A stretch of DNA of 64,000 nucleotides, from NCBI RefSeq assembly GCF_039839275.1, contig NZ_JBDOQP010000002.1:1302001-1366000 (forward strand), in the 5' to 3' direction. This stretch comes from Aerobium sp039839275. GTDB taxonomy: Bacteria; Pseudomonadota; Alphaproteobacteria; Rhizobiales; Rhizobiaceae. The position numbers were made by a program, and so were the translations under genes. A model generated the notes under the pieces. That model was not told where the DNA came from, did no database searches, and worked only from the letters and a program-made list of their open reading frames with translations. Below are positions 8,772 to 15,811 of the stretch, one piece after another. How positions within the stretch are numbered: the stretch's first letter is position 1; each line of letters starts with the position of its first letter.

Positions 8772-9719
8772 GTGCTGGATCGATCAAGGCGTGAAGGATG
8801 GCAGCGCGCCGGCCACGTGGCACGGATGTGCCTCGCCACGGCGATCGGCTTTGCCGCGACGCCCGCTGCAGCCCAGGAAAACTGGGTTGCCCTGGAGAGC
8901 GAAGCGCGCGCCATGCTGCCGGCGGCAAGCGGTGGCGCGGTCACCGGCGGATCGTTGTCCTGCGAAGCGCAGCGCTGGACGCTTCGGCTCGACCTCGGCG
9001 ATGCAGCCGAGCGAGCGGGCGGGGCGGCCGTCATTGCCGTCGACGGGCGTGCGTTCGACCTGGTGCTGTCGGTCGAAGGGCGGACGCTTGTCTCGCCGTT
9101 GCCGCGCGAGATGCTGGAACCGTTGAAGAAAGGCATCCGGATGGTGGCAACGCTGCCAGGCGAAGCCGGCGAGATCACGTTCCCGTTGCGCGGCTCGAAT
9201 GCGGCCATCTCCGGCGCGGAGAACCGCTGCACCCTGCGCGACATGTCGGCCTATACTGCGATTACATTCACGCCATACTCGTCCCATGCCAATCTGGCAC
9301 GCGAATTGCGGGCAAAGGACATCGAGGCCTTCGCCGCTTCGACCGCCTCGCAGCCGGAAGTCACGGTCGCGATGACAGAGCTGGGCGCGGGGCGGCGGCT
9401 GCTGTTCACCCGACTGTGCGGCTCGTCATGGTATTACGGCCTTTCGGGCTGCAACATCACCGGTTTTGCAACCGAACCGCGACCGGAAGGCGACGCATCA
9501 CCGGACTGGACGGCAGTCTACGACACCGAGAACGTCCACCTGCACCTCGATCCGAAATCGTTGCACGATGGCTGGCCGGACGTGGTGACGCTGCCGGTGC
9601 GAGGCGGCGGCGCGGCCCTCGTGTGGCGCTGGGACGGTGAGGGTTACGCGCTGGAGGGCGAACTGCCCGAAGAGAGCGAACAGGACGACATGCTCAGCCT
9701 GCGTCCCTCGCAGGACTGA
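8772..9719 (+). CDS. Exported protein of unknown function
   Basis: I do not recognise the family. The 315-residue protein has a basic N-terminus and a hydrophobic segment ending AATPAAAQ, a likely signal peptide, so it should be periplasmic. The mature part has cysteines at several places (SLSCEA, ENRCTL, RLCGSSWYYGLSGC) that could form disulfides, and an acidic C-terminus. The GTG at 8772 is preferred because GGGGGAGA lies 6-8 bases upstream. A start at an internal Met would lose the basic region of the signal peptide. It is convergent with a membrane-protein gene three bases away. Confidence 0.75.
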   Translation: MLDRSRREGWQRAGHVARMCLATAIGFAATPAAAQENWVALESEARAMLPAASGGAVTGGSLSCEAQRWTLRLDLGDAAERAGGAAVIAVDGRAFDLVLSVEGRTLVSPLPREMLEPLKKGIRMVATLPGEAGEITFPLRGSNAAISGAENRCTLRDMSAYTAITFTPYSSHANLARELRAKDIEAFAASTASQPEVTVAMTELGAGRRLLFTRLCGSSWYYGLSGCNITGFATEPRPEGDASPDWTAVYDTENVHLHLDPKSLHDGWPDVVTLPVRGGGAALVWRWDGEGYALEGELPEESEQDDMLSLRPSQD

Positions 9720-9722
9720 TCG

Positions 9723-10187
9723 TCAGGGGGGGGCCGGGCGAATGTCGCCACCATGCAGCCACGCGCCGGCGCGCCGTCCCGCAACCGCCCAATAGCAAAT
9801 GCCGCCGACCATGCCGCAGGCCAGCGCCGCCATGATCGGCATGGCATCGTCGGAAAGCGTCGCGCGCGGGTTCTCCCACGCAAGGATGATGCTCACGCCC
9901 GCGACCGCAGCGCCCGCCAGCGCATGATAGAGCCAGTCGCGTAAACCGGCGAATTCGGCGATCAGCATGGCGATGAATGCGGGCCCGAACGCGTGATAGG
10001 CAAACAGGACGGTCAGGAAGAAGGTGGTGAGGTAGAACGGTCCATCGGCGGGATAGGGGACGATTTCCATCCACCCTGCCGCACCGAACAGAAGAAGGCT
10101 GGCGAACAGACCCGCGGCGAGGGCAGCAGCGGTGAAGCCGATGATGATTGCGGTGAAGCGGCCGAGATAGACGATCAGCCGGCTCAC
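9723..10187 (-). CDS. Small multi-pass membrane protein of unknown function
   Basis: A 154-residue protein with four predicted membrane helices (about 10-37, 52-76, 84-102 and 115-137) and no recognised motif. Its GTG start overlaps the rlmN stop codon by four bases (GTGA), so it is translated from the rlmN message by coupling. The function is unknown; the pairing with rlmN may only reflect local operon structure. Confidence 0.75.
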   Translation of the reverse strand: MSRLIVYLGRFTAIIIGFTAAALAAGLFASLLLFGAAGWMEIVPYPADGPFYLTTFFLTVLFAYHAFGPAFIAMLIAEFAGLRDWLYHALAGAAVAGVSIILAWENPRATLSDDAMPIMAALACGMVGGICYWAVAGRRAGAWLHGGDIRPAPP

Positions 10188-11416
10188 GCCTCGCCGTGTC
10201 CGGCAATCATCATCGCCTCAAGCGCGAGGCGGTCGGACTTGCGCATGCGCTCCGATTCCGACTTGAGCTGACCACAGGCGGCGAGAATGTCGCGGCCGCG
10301 CGGCGTGCGGATCGGAGACGCATAGCCCGCCTGGTTGATATAGTCGGCAAACTTCTCGATCGTCTCCCATTCCGAGCACTGGTAGTTCGTGCCTGGCCAC
10401 GGGTTGAACGGGATCAGGTTGATCTTGGCCGGAATGCCCCGGAGAAGCCGGACCAGTTCCTTGGCGTCGTCGATGGAATCGTTGACGTCACGCAGCATCA
10501 CGTATTCGAAGGTGATGCGGCGAGCATTGGACAGCCCCGGATATTTCCGGCAGGCGTCCATCAACTGCTCGAGCGGGTATTTCTTGTTGATCGGCACCAG
10601 CATGTCGCGCAGATCGTCGCGCACGGCGTGCAGGGAGATGGCGAGCATGACGCCGATCTCGTCGCCGGTGCGGAAGATTTCCGGCACCACCCCGGAGGTG
10701 GAAAGCGTGATGCGGCGCTTGGAAAGCGACAGGCCGTCACCGTCCGACGCGATCAGCAGAGCCTTCTTCACCGCTTCGAAATTGTAGAGGGGCTCGCCCA
10801 TGCCCATCATGACGATATTGGTGATCTTGCGCCCTTCGGCCGGCACGATCGCGCCATCGGGCGTTCCCGCGTCAGGGAAATCACCGAGCCGGTCGCGCGC
10901 AGTCATGAGCTGGGTGAGGATTTCCTCGGCGGTCAGGTTGCGCACCAGCTTCTGGGTGCCGGTATGGCAGAACGAGCAGGTCAGCGTGCAGCCGACCTGG
11001 CTGGAGATGCACAGCGTGCCGCGGCCTTCCTCTGGAATGTAGACCGTCTCCACTTCGACCGGCCGGCCTGCGCCGCGCGGCGGAAAGCGGAAGAGCCACT
11101 TGCGAGTGCCGTCGTTCGAAATCTGCTCTTCGACCACTTCCGGGCGCGCCACCGTGAAGTGACGATCCAGTTGTACGCGCAAATCCTTCGAGATGTTGAA
11201 CATCTGCGAAAAGTCGGAGACGCCGCGCACATAGAGCCAGTGCCAGAGTTGCTGCACCCGCATTCTGCGCTGGCGTTCCGGCACGCCGGCCTCACCGAGC
11301 GCTTCGGCCATCTCGTCGCGCGACATGCCCACCAGAGAGGGTTTTTCCGGCAAGCGTGCGCTCGCCCCGAGAGAGGCGCGCGTCTGGGCGGAAGTGAGAT
11401 CGATCGATAGGGTCAT
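10184..11416 (-). CDS. rlmN: Dual-specificity RNA (adenine-C2) methyltransferase RlmN
   Basis: RlmN is a radical-SAM enzyme that methylates C2 of A2503 in 23S rRNA and A37 in some tRNAs. The 410-residue protein has the radical-SAM cluster motif GCTLTCSFC (CxxxCxxC), the MMGMGEPLYN motif, and a C-terminal segment containing the catalytic cysteine (IRTPRGRDILAACGQL). ATG 11416 begins MTLSIDL; the open frame upstream overlaps the IalB gene region and is not conserved. Its stop is coupled to the following small membrane-protein gene. Confidence 0.96.
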   Translation of the reverse strand: MTLSIDLTSAQTRASLGASARLPEKPSLVGMSRDEMAEALGEAGVPERQRRMRVQQLWHWLYVRGVSDFSQMFNISKDLRVQLDRHFTVARPEVVEEQISNDGTRKWLFRFPPRGAGRPVEVETVYIPEEGRGTLCISSQVGCTLTCSFCHTGTQKLVRNLTAEEILTQLMTARDRLGDFPDAGTPDGAIVPAEGRKITNIVMMGMGEPLYNFEAVKKALLIASDGDGLSLSKRRITLSTSGVVPEIFRTGDEIGVMLAISLHAVRDDLRDMLVPINKKYPLEQLMDACRKYPGLSNARRITFEYVMLRDVNDSIDDAKELVRLLRGIPAKINLIPFNPWPGTNYQCSEWETIEKFADYINQAGYASPIRTPRGRDILAACGQLKSESERMRKSDRLALEAMMIAGHGEA

Positions 11417-11504
11417 GGTCGGGAAAGATAGGAGCGGAAGCGTCCGCGTGCCAGTTGTGGCGCGCACATAGCAGAATAATGGCGCCGCGTCACGGCCCAA
11501 AGAA

Positions 11505-11526
11505 AAGGCCGGGCGCAATGGCCCGG
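11505..11526 (-). terminator. Terminator of the IalB-family gene
   Basis: An 8-bp GC stem (11505-11512 with 11519-11526) is followed, on the minus strand, by TTTTCTTT. It lies just after the IalB gene stop and separates it from rlmN. Confidence 0.8.
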
Positions 11527-11549
11527 CCCCGTCACCGAAGCACAACTGC

Positions 11550-12053
11550 CTATGAGCAATTCTCGATCGAACTGAGGGCTGCCGTGATTCCGCGCAGCGA
11601 GAAGACATAGTTGGTGGGGTTGCCTCGCCCCGATGTCGCCTGAACCCGCATGTCGGCGCCGGCGCGCATCGCCGCGATCAACTGGGGCTCTTCCGCGGCA
11701 TTCTCCATCCATGCCGACTTGCCACGGGTGAACATGCTGAAATTGCGGTCGCCGACCGTCACCTGGACTTTGGAATTGGACTGGAAGTCGTAGGAGGCAA
11801 TGAATTGCGGCTCGTAGGATACGTTCTGTCCCGGCTTCTGGCTGACGAAGAAGTAGATATCGCCGTGGTCGAGATTCGTCGGCTGCTTGTCGGTCGGTAC
11901 CGTGAGCACATAGCAAACCTTGCCGCTGTTGGCATCGTAAGAGTAGGTGCCCCAAGCATTGTGCTGGCCGATCTTGGTCGCCGACTGGGCCATTACCGGG
12001 CTGGCTAGCGCCAGCAAGGCAAGGCAGGAGATCGTCGTAATGGTTCCGCGCAT
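11550..12053 (-). CDS. Invasion-associated locus B (IalB) family exported protein
   Basis: A 167-residue periplasmic protein with a signal peptide (ISCLALLALASPVMAQ) and the IalB pattern HNAWGTYSYDANSGKVCYV ... DIYFFVSQKPGQ ... YVFSLRGITAALSSIENCS. The family is named for a Bartonella invasion locus but is widespread in free-living rhizobia, so invasion should not be assumed. Two cysteines (KVCYV and the C-terminal ENCS) may form a disulfide. It is a single gene with its own terminator and a 255-bp upstream spacer. Confidence 0.9.
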   Translation of the reverse strand: MRGTITTISCLALLALASPVMAQSATKIGQHNAWGTYSYDANSGKVCYVLTVPTDKQPTNLDHGDIYFFVSQKPGQNVSYEPQFIASYDFQSNSKVQVTVGDRNFSMFTRGKSAWMENAAEEPQLIAAMRAGADMRVQATSGRGNPTNYVFSLRGITAALSSIENCS

Positions 12054-12308
12054 CGTCGTAGCGTCATCCCTGTGCGTGGTCGTGTACGGGTGGCCGAAGT
12101 GAACCCGAAAGGCTCATTCGCTTCATTTTAACTTAATCTGGGTTACCAAAGGGTGAACTGCGCCGAAACGTGCACCCGCCACTCTGAAAACCCGAACCAC
12201 TGCGTGGAGATTCATCCATCGCAACGGCACGCCGCGTCCCTGGGGATGTCTTGAAAACCGCAAAAAAGGCGAGAGTTTGACTGAAATGCGCGTGATCCTC
12301 GCGCGGCC

Positions 12309-12695
12309 CTATGGCTGGGCGCCGTCGAGCGCCTCGCGGGCGGCCTTGCGGTGCTCTTGCGTGATGTGGCCACGGATGGAGGTCATGGCGGCCATCAGCA
12401 CGGCCAAATCGTCGGTGAAGCCGAAACCGATGAGAAAATCGGGGATCAGGTCGGCGGGCATCACAAAGTAGGCCAAGGCCGCGAGCAGCGTGCCGCGCAC
12501 TCGTGTAGGCGTCTTGGGGTCGAGGGCGGCAAAATAGGCTGCAACGACCTCGTCCATGAAAGGGATGTGGCGCGCAGCCCGCCGCGCGGTGCGCCAGAAT
12601 CCGGCACGGACGCGCTGTTCCTGCCGCGCCTCTTCTTCGGCGGCGACGGGCTTGAGGATTTCCTGGATTTTGGCCTGCGGGATCGCCTGGGTCAT
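12309..12695 (-). CDS. YkvA family (DUF1232) protein
   Basis: A 128-residue protein with the DUF1232 core LAYFVMPADLIPDFLIGFGFTDD, which forms a hydrophobic hairpin thought to sit in or at the membrane. No biochemical role is established for the family. It is downstream of a tyrosine-phosphatase-like gene on the same strand, with a 31-bp gap. Confidence 0.88.
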   Translation of the reverse strand: MTQAIPQAKIQEILKPVAAEEEARQEQRVRAGFWRTARRAARHIPFMDEVVAAYFAALDPKTPTRVRGTLLAALAYFVMPADLIPDFLIGFGFTDDLAVLMAAMTSIRGHITQEHRKAAREALDGAQP

Positions 12696-12726
12696 GGTTT
12701 TGAAATGGGCGGTCTCCCGCCCTGCT

Positions 12727-13311
12727 TCAAGGGTCGACGGCCATCTCGACTTCGCGGGCGCGGCCGAGATCGCTCATCCAGCGTCGATAGTTCGGCTGCG
12801 TGACGAGCTGGCGCCCATAGTGCCTGCGCAACTCATCTGTGAGCCGGCCCTTGCGATCGAGCATGTCGTCGGCCATGCCGATCATCACCGAGTTTGGCCA
12901 AGCCTGGGGACGGATGCCACGCAGGCGCTCGAACAGCAGGGTTTCGGGAACGTCCGGCTCGGCCTGGGCCATCAGCGTGATCATCGCGGCCGTCGAGCGG
13001 GAAATCCCCATGTGGCAGTGGACGAGCAGATGGCCTTCCGTCCGCTCGCCGCGCGAATCGCGCAGGGACGCGCCGAAGGCGAGGATGGCCTCCATGTGAT
13101 CGCGGTTCGGCGGGATCATGCCCGGCAGCGGATCGATGATGTCGTGAAAGCGAAGCGTCGTGCGATGATGCTCGCCATAGTCGGCGAAGGCGGTGAGATC
13201 GGCTCGCTCCGGGTCGATGACCGACAGGACATGCGTCACGGCGCGCGTGCCATGATCCGGCAATTCGTCGATGCCGCAAATGGTAAGAAGAGAAATCGAA
13301 GCGGGAATCAT
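12727..13311 (-). CDS. Dual-specificity/tyrosine phosphatase-like protein
   Basis: A 194-residue protein with the protein tyrosine phosphatase loop HCHMGISRS (HCx5R), in which the Cys is the nucleophile and the Arg binds phosphate. An Asp-rich stretch upstream (FHDIIDPLPGM) could supply the general acid. The remaining sequence resembles the rhizobial tyrosine-protein-phosphatase family annotated from this motif. The physiological substrate is unknown. Confidence 0.85.
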   Translation of the reverse strand: MIPASISLLTICGIDELPDHGTRAVTHVLSVIDPERADLTAFADYGEHHRTTLRFHDIIDPLPGMIPPNRDHMEAILAFGASLRDSRGERTEGHLLVHCHMGISRSTAAMITLMAQAEPDVPETLLFERLRGIRPQAWPNSVMIGMADDMLDRKGRLTDELRRHYGRQLVTQPNYRRWMSDLGRAREVEMAVDP

Positions 13312-13382
13312 CGGCGGGCCTTTCGCTTGGGGAGGAGGGTTCCTTACCTCATGAAGCGCAAGTTTGGCAGCCCGACGACAGA

Positions 13383-13679
13383 TCAGCTTGCGGCGAAACG
13401 CTCCATCCTGCCCGCCAGCTTGACGTCGAGCTCGGTCACTCCATCCGAATCATGCGTCGTCAGGCGAATGTCGACCTTGTTGTAGACGTTGAACCACTCC
13501 GGATGATGGTCGAGCTTTTCGGCGGCGAGTGCGGCGCGCGTCATGAACGCGAACGCCTCGCTGAAGGACTTGAACTTGAATGATTTGACGAGTGCCTTGC
13601 CGCCATCCTCGAGGGTCCAGCCGGGAAGGCCCGCCAGGGCCTCCTCGATCGCGTCGGTGTCCAAGCGGTCGCGCGGCAT
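13383..13679 (-). CDS. phhB: 4a-hydroxytetrahydrobiopterin dehydratase (PCD)
   Basis: A 98-residue pterin-4a-carbinolamine dehydratase, which recycles the pterin cofactor after aromatic amino acid hydroxylation. The diagnostic motif EKLDHHPEW...Y followed by a downstream TTHDSDGVTELD is present, including the His-His pair that binds pterin. The ATG directly abuts the stop codon of thpR (zero spacing), so the two are read from one message. No phenylalanine hydroxylase gene is in this window; many alphaproteobacteria carry this enzyme without one nearby. Confidence 0.95.
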   Translation of the reverse strand: MPRDRLDTDAIEEALAGLPGWTLEDGGKALVKSFKFKSFSEAFAFMTRAALAAEKLDHHPEWFNVYNKVDIRLTTHDSDGVTELDVKLAGRMERFAAS

Positions 13680-14276
13680 CTAGCGCATCATCCTGGATGC
13701 GAGCGCCATGTCGAACGCTCCGCCCGCGACGCGAACGTCCGGGGTTGGCAAAGGCCAGGTTTCCTCGATCACGTACGGGCCGCCGCCGACGGAATCGCGC
13801 GACGACATCAGCACGAAGCGGCCGACCTTGAAGGGCATGGTGGCGAAGTTGCCGCGCGCGGACAGGTAGGCCGCAGCTTCCATCGGGTGGGTGTTGCGCA
13901 GCCGCGCGATCGTCACGTGCGGCACGAATTTCCGTGGGTCGGCAGGCAGGCCGAGTCGCTGGCAGATTCGCTCGATCTCGCCCTGCAGCGCCATCAAATC
14001 GGGAGACGCGGTCACGGCGGCATACAGAGAATGTGGCTTCTTGGAACCGAAGGCGCCGACACCGGAAAGGGTCAGGCTGAACGATGGACGGCGTATCCGG
14101 TCGAGAGCGTTGGCGATCTCGTCGGCGACATGGCCTTCGACATCACCAAAGAAGCGCAGGGTCAGATGATAATTCTCGACGTCGATCCAGCGCGCTCCGG
14201 GAAGGCCTCCACGCAGGAGCGAGAGCGATAACGCGGCGTCGCGCGGTATCTCGAGGGCGGTGAAAAGTCGCGGCAT
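13680..14276 (-). CDS. thpR: RNA 2',3'-cyclic phosphodiesterase (2H family, LigT-like)
   Basis: A 198-residue 2H phosphoesterase with both catalytic motifs, HLTLRF (near residue 40) and HVTIAR (near residue 125). The family hydrolyses 2',3'-cyclic phosphates on RNA ends and related bonds; the native substrate is not known with certainty. ATG 14276 is preceded by AGGAGG at ideal spacing, so the longer frame upstream is not used. It is followed immediately by phhB. Confidence 0.93.
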   Translation of the reverse strand: MPRLFTALEIPRDAALSLSLLRGGLPGARWIDVENYHLTLRFFGDVEGHVADEIANALDRIRRPSFSLTLSGVGAFGSKKPHSLYAAVTASPDLMALQGEIERICQRLGLPADPRKFVPHVTIARLRNTHPMEAAAYLSARGNFATMPFKVGRFVLMSSRDSVGGGPYVIEETWPLPTPDVRVAGGAFDMALASRMMR

Positions 14277-14404
14277 TGCTACCTCCTCGAATCGACTGCT
14301 CAAGGCCAGCGAATCACCGAATACCGGATCGAGCAAGCCGTTTTGTGCGTTGCGAACGGTTCCCTTGCGGAAGTGTGGCGAAGCGGACTCACTGCGCCAT
14401 ACCC

Positions 14405-15049
14405 TCAGGTACCTTCGCGCAGGTCGGTAAGGACCTGCTCGATCACCGGCAGGAAGTTCTCCACCATGCGATCGACGCCCTGGGCGTTGGGATGCATGCC
14501 ATCCTCCAGCAACAAGGAAGACTGTGCCGCGACGCCGTCGAGGAAGAACGGGTAGAGCGGCAGATCGTAGGTCTCCGCCAACTGTGGAAAGATCGGATCG
14601 AAGCTGGCTCGAAAGTCCGCCCCGAGATTGGGCGCCGCTATCATGCCCGCAAGGATGATGTCGATGTCGCGTGCCTGCAGCCGCTCGATCATCTGCTTCA
14701 GGTTTTCCTCCGTGACGCTCGGAGCGATGCCGCGCAGCATGTCGTTGGCGCCAAGCTCGAGAATCACCAGATCCGTTCCGTCTGGAATCGACCAATCGAG
14801 ACGCGAAAGTCCCGCAGCACTGGTGTCGCCGGAAACACCTGCATTCGAAATCACGACATCGTGACCCCTCTCCTTCAAGACAGCTTCAAGCCTTTCGGGG
14901 AAGGATTGCCCCGCATCGAGCTGGTATCCGGCCATCAGGCTGTCGCCGAAGCCGACGATTCGCACCGGTTCGGCAACGCTTGCGGAAACGGTGACGAGAA
15001 GCGCGATGCAGCCAGCGAGCGCGAGGTTCCAAAATCGTTTGAATGCCAT
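14405..15049 (-). CDS. Arylesterase / TesA-like GDSL lipase (SGNH hydrolase)
   Basis: A 214-residue exported SGNH hydrolase with a signal peptide (about 1-25), block I GFGDSLMAGY (nucleophile Ser), GxND block LGANDML, and block V DGMHPNAQG with the catalytic Asp and His. It resembles E. coli TesA, a periplasmic thioesterase/lysophospholipase/arylesterase. It is divergent from an ABC exporter of the YbbA/YbbP type, the same neighbours tesA has in E. coli, which supports the assignment. ATG 15049 is the start that leaves an intact signal peptide. Confidence 0.92.
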   Translation of the reverse strand: MAFKRFWNLALAGCIALLVTVSASVAEPVRIVGFGDSLMAGYQLDAGQSFPERLEAVLKERGHDVVISNAGVSGDTSAAGLSRLDWSIPDGTDLVILELGANDMLRGIAPSVTEENLKQMIERLQARDIDIILAGMIAAPNLGADFRASFDPIFPQLAETYDLPLYPFFLDGVAAQSSLLLEDGMHPNAQGVDRMVENFLPVIEQVLTDLREGT

Positions 15050-15106
15050 GCAGTTCAACCCATATGTGACCGGCACCGGACCGTGTTCCCAGCAATATAG
15101 GACGAT

Positions 15107-15811
15107 ATGCCCGTGACAGAAGCCGTGATCGAAATGAAAGACGTCTCGTTGACGCTCGGGCAAGGGGCTTCGTCCGTGCACGTGCTGAAAGGCGTCAGCG
15201 TGAAGGTCGCGCGCGGCGAGGCGACTGGCATCGTCGGACCATCGGGTTCAGGCAAGTCGACGCTTCTCATGGTGCTGGCGGGGCTGGAACGGGTCGATGC
15301 CGGCGAAGTCTGGATCGCCGGGCAGCGCATCGACGGGCGCAGCGAGGACGAGGTCGCGGCCTTTCGTGGCCGCAATGTCGGCATCGTGTTCCAGTCCTTT
15401 CATCTGATTCCCAACATGACGGCGCTGGAAAATGTCGCTGTGCCGCTGGAACTGGCGGGCCATTCCGATCCGTTCGGCGTCGCCGCACGCGAACTTGCTT
15501 CCGTTGGTCTCTCGGACCGTGTCACGCATTATCCGGGCGAACTGTCCGGCGGAGAGCAGCAGCGGGTGGCGATCGCGCGGGCTCTCGCGCCTGAACCGGC
15601 GATCCTCATAGCCGACGAGCCGACCGGCAATCTGGACCAGGCAACCGGCAGGCAGATTGCCGACCTGCTTTTTGCAACCGCCGAGGCCAGAGGCACGACG
15701 CTCGTGCTGGTCACGCACGATCCTAGCCTTGCCGCGCGGTGCCACCGCCAGATCGCGATGCGGTCCGGCCGAATTGAAAATGCGCCGGAACTGGCGGCGG
15801 TGAGCGCGTGA
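15107..15811 (+). CDS. ABC transporter ATP-binding protein (YbbA/LolD-like)
   Basis: A 234-residue ABC ATPase with Walker A GPSGSGKST, Q-loop FQSFHLIPNMT, signature LSGGEQQRVAIARAL, Walker B ILIADEPTGNLD and H-loop VTHD. The NLD motif and close pairing with an FtsX-type permease place it in the MacB/LolD mechanotransmission group. Its stop overlaps the permease start by four bases (GTGA). By synteny with E. coli tesA-ybbA-ybbP it is the YbbA counterpart. The substrate is unknown. Confidence 0.92.
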   Translation: MPVTEAVIEMKDVSLTLGQGASSVHVLKGVSVKVARGEATGIVGPSGSGKSTLLMVLAGLERVDAGEVWIAGQRIDGRSEDEVAAFRGRNVGIVFQSFHLIPNMTALENVAVPLELAGHSDPFGVAARELASVGLSDRVTHYPGELSGGEQQRVAIARALAPEPAILIADEPTGNLDQATGRQIADLLFATAEARGTTLVLVTHDPSLAARCHRQIAMRSGRIENAPELAAVSA

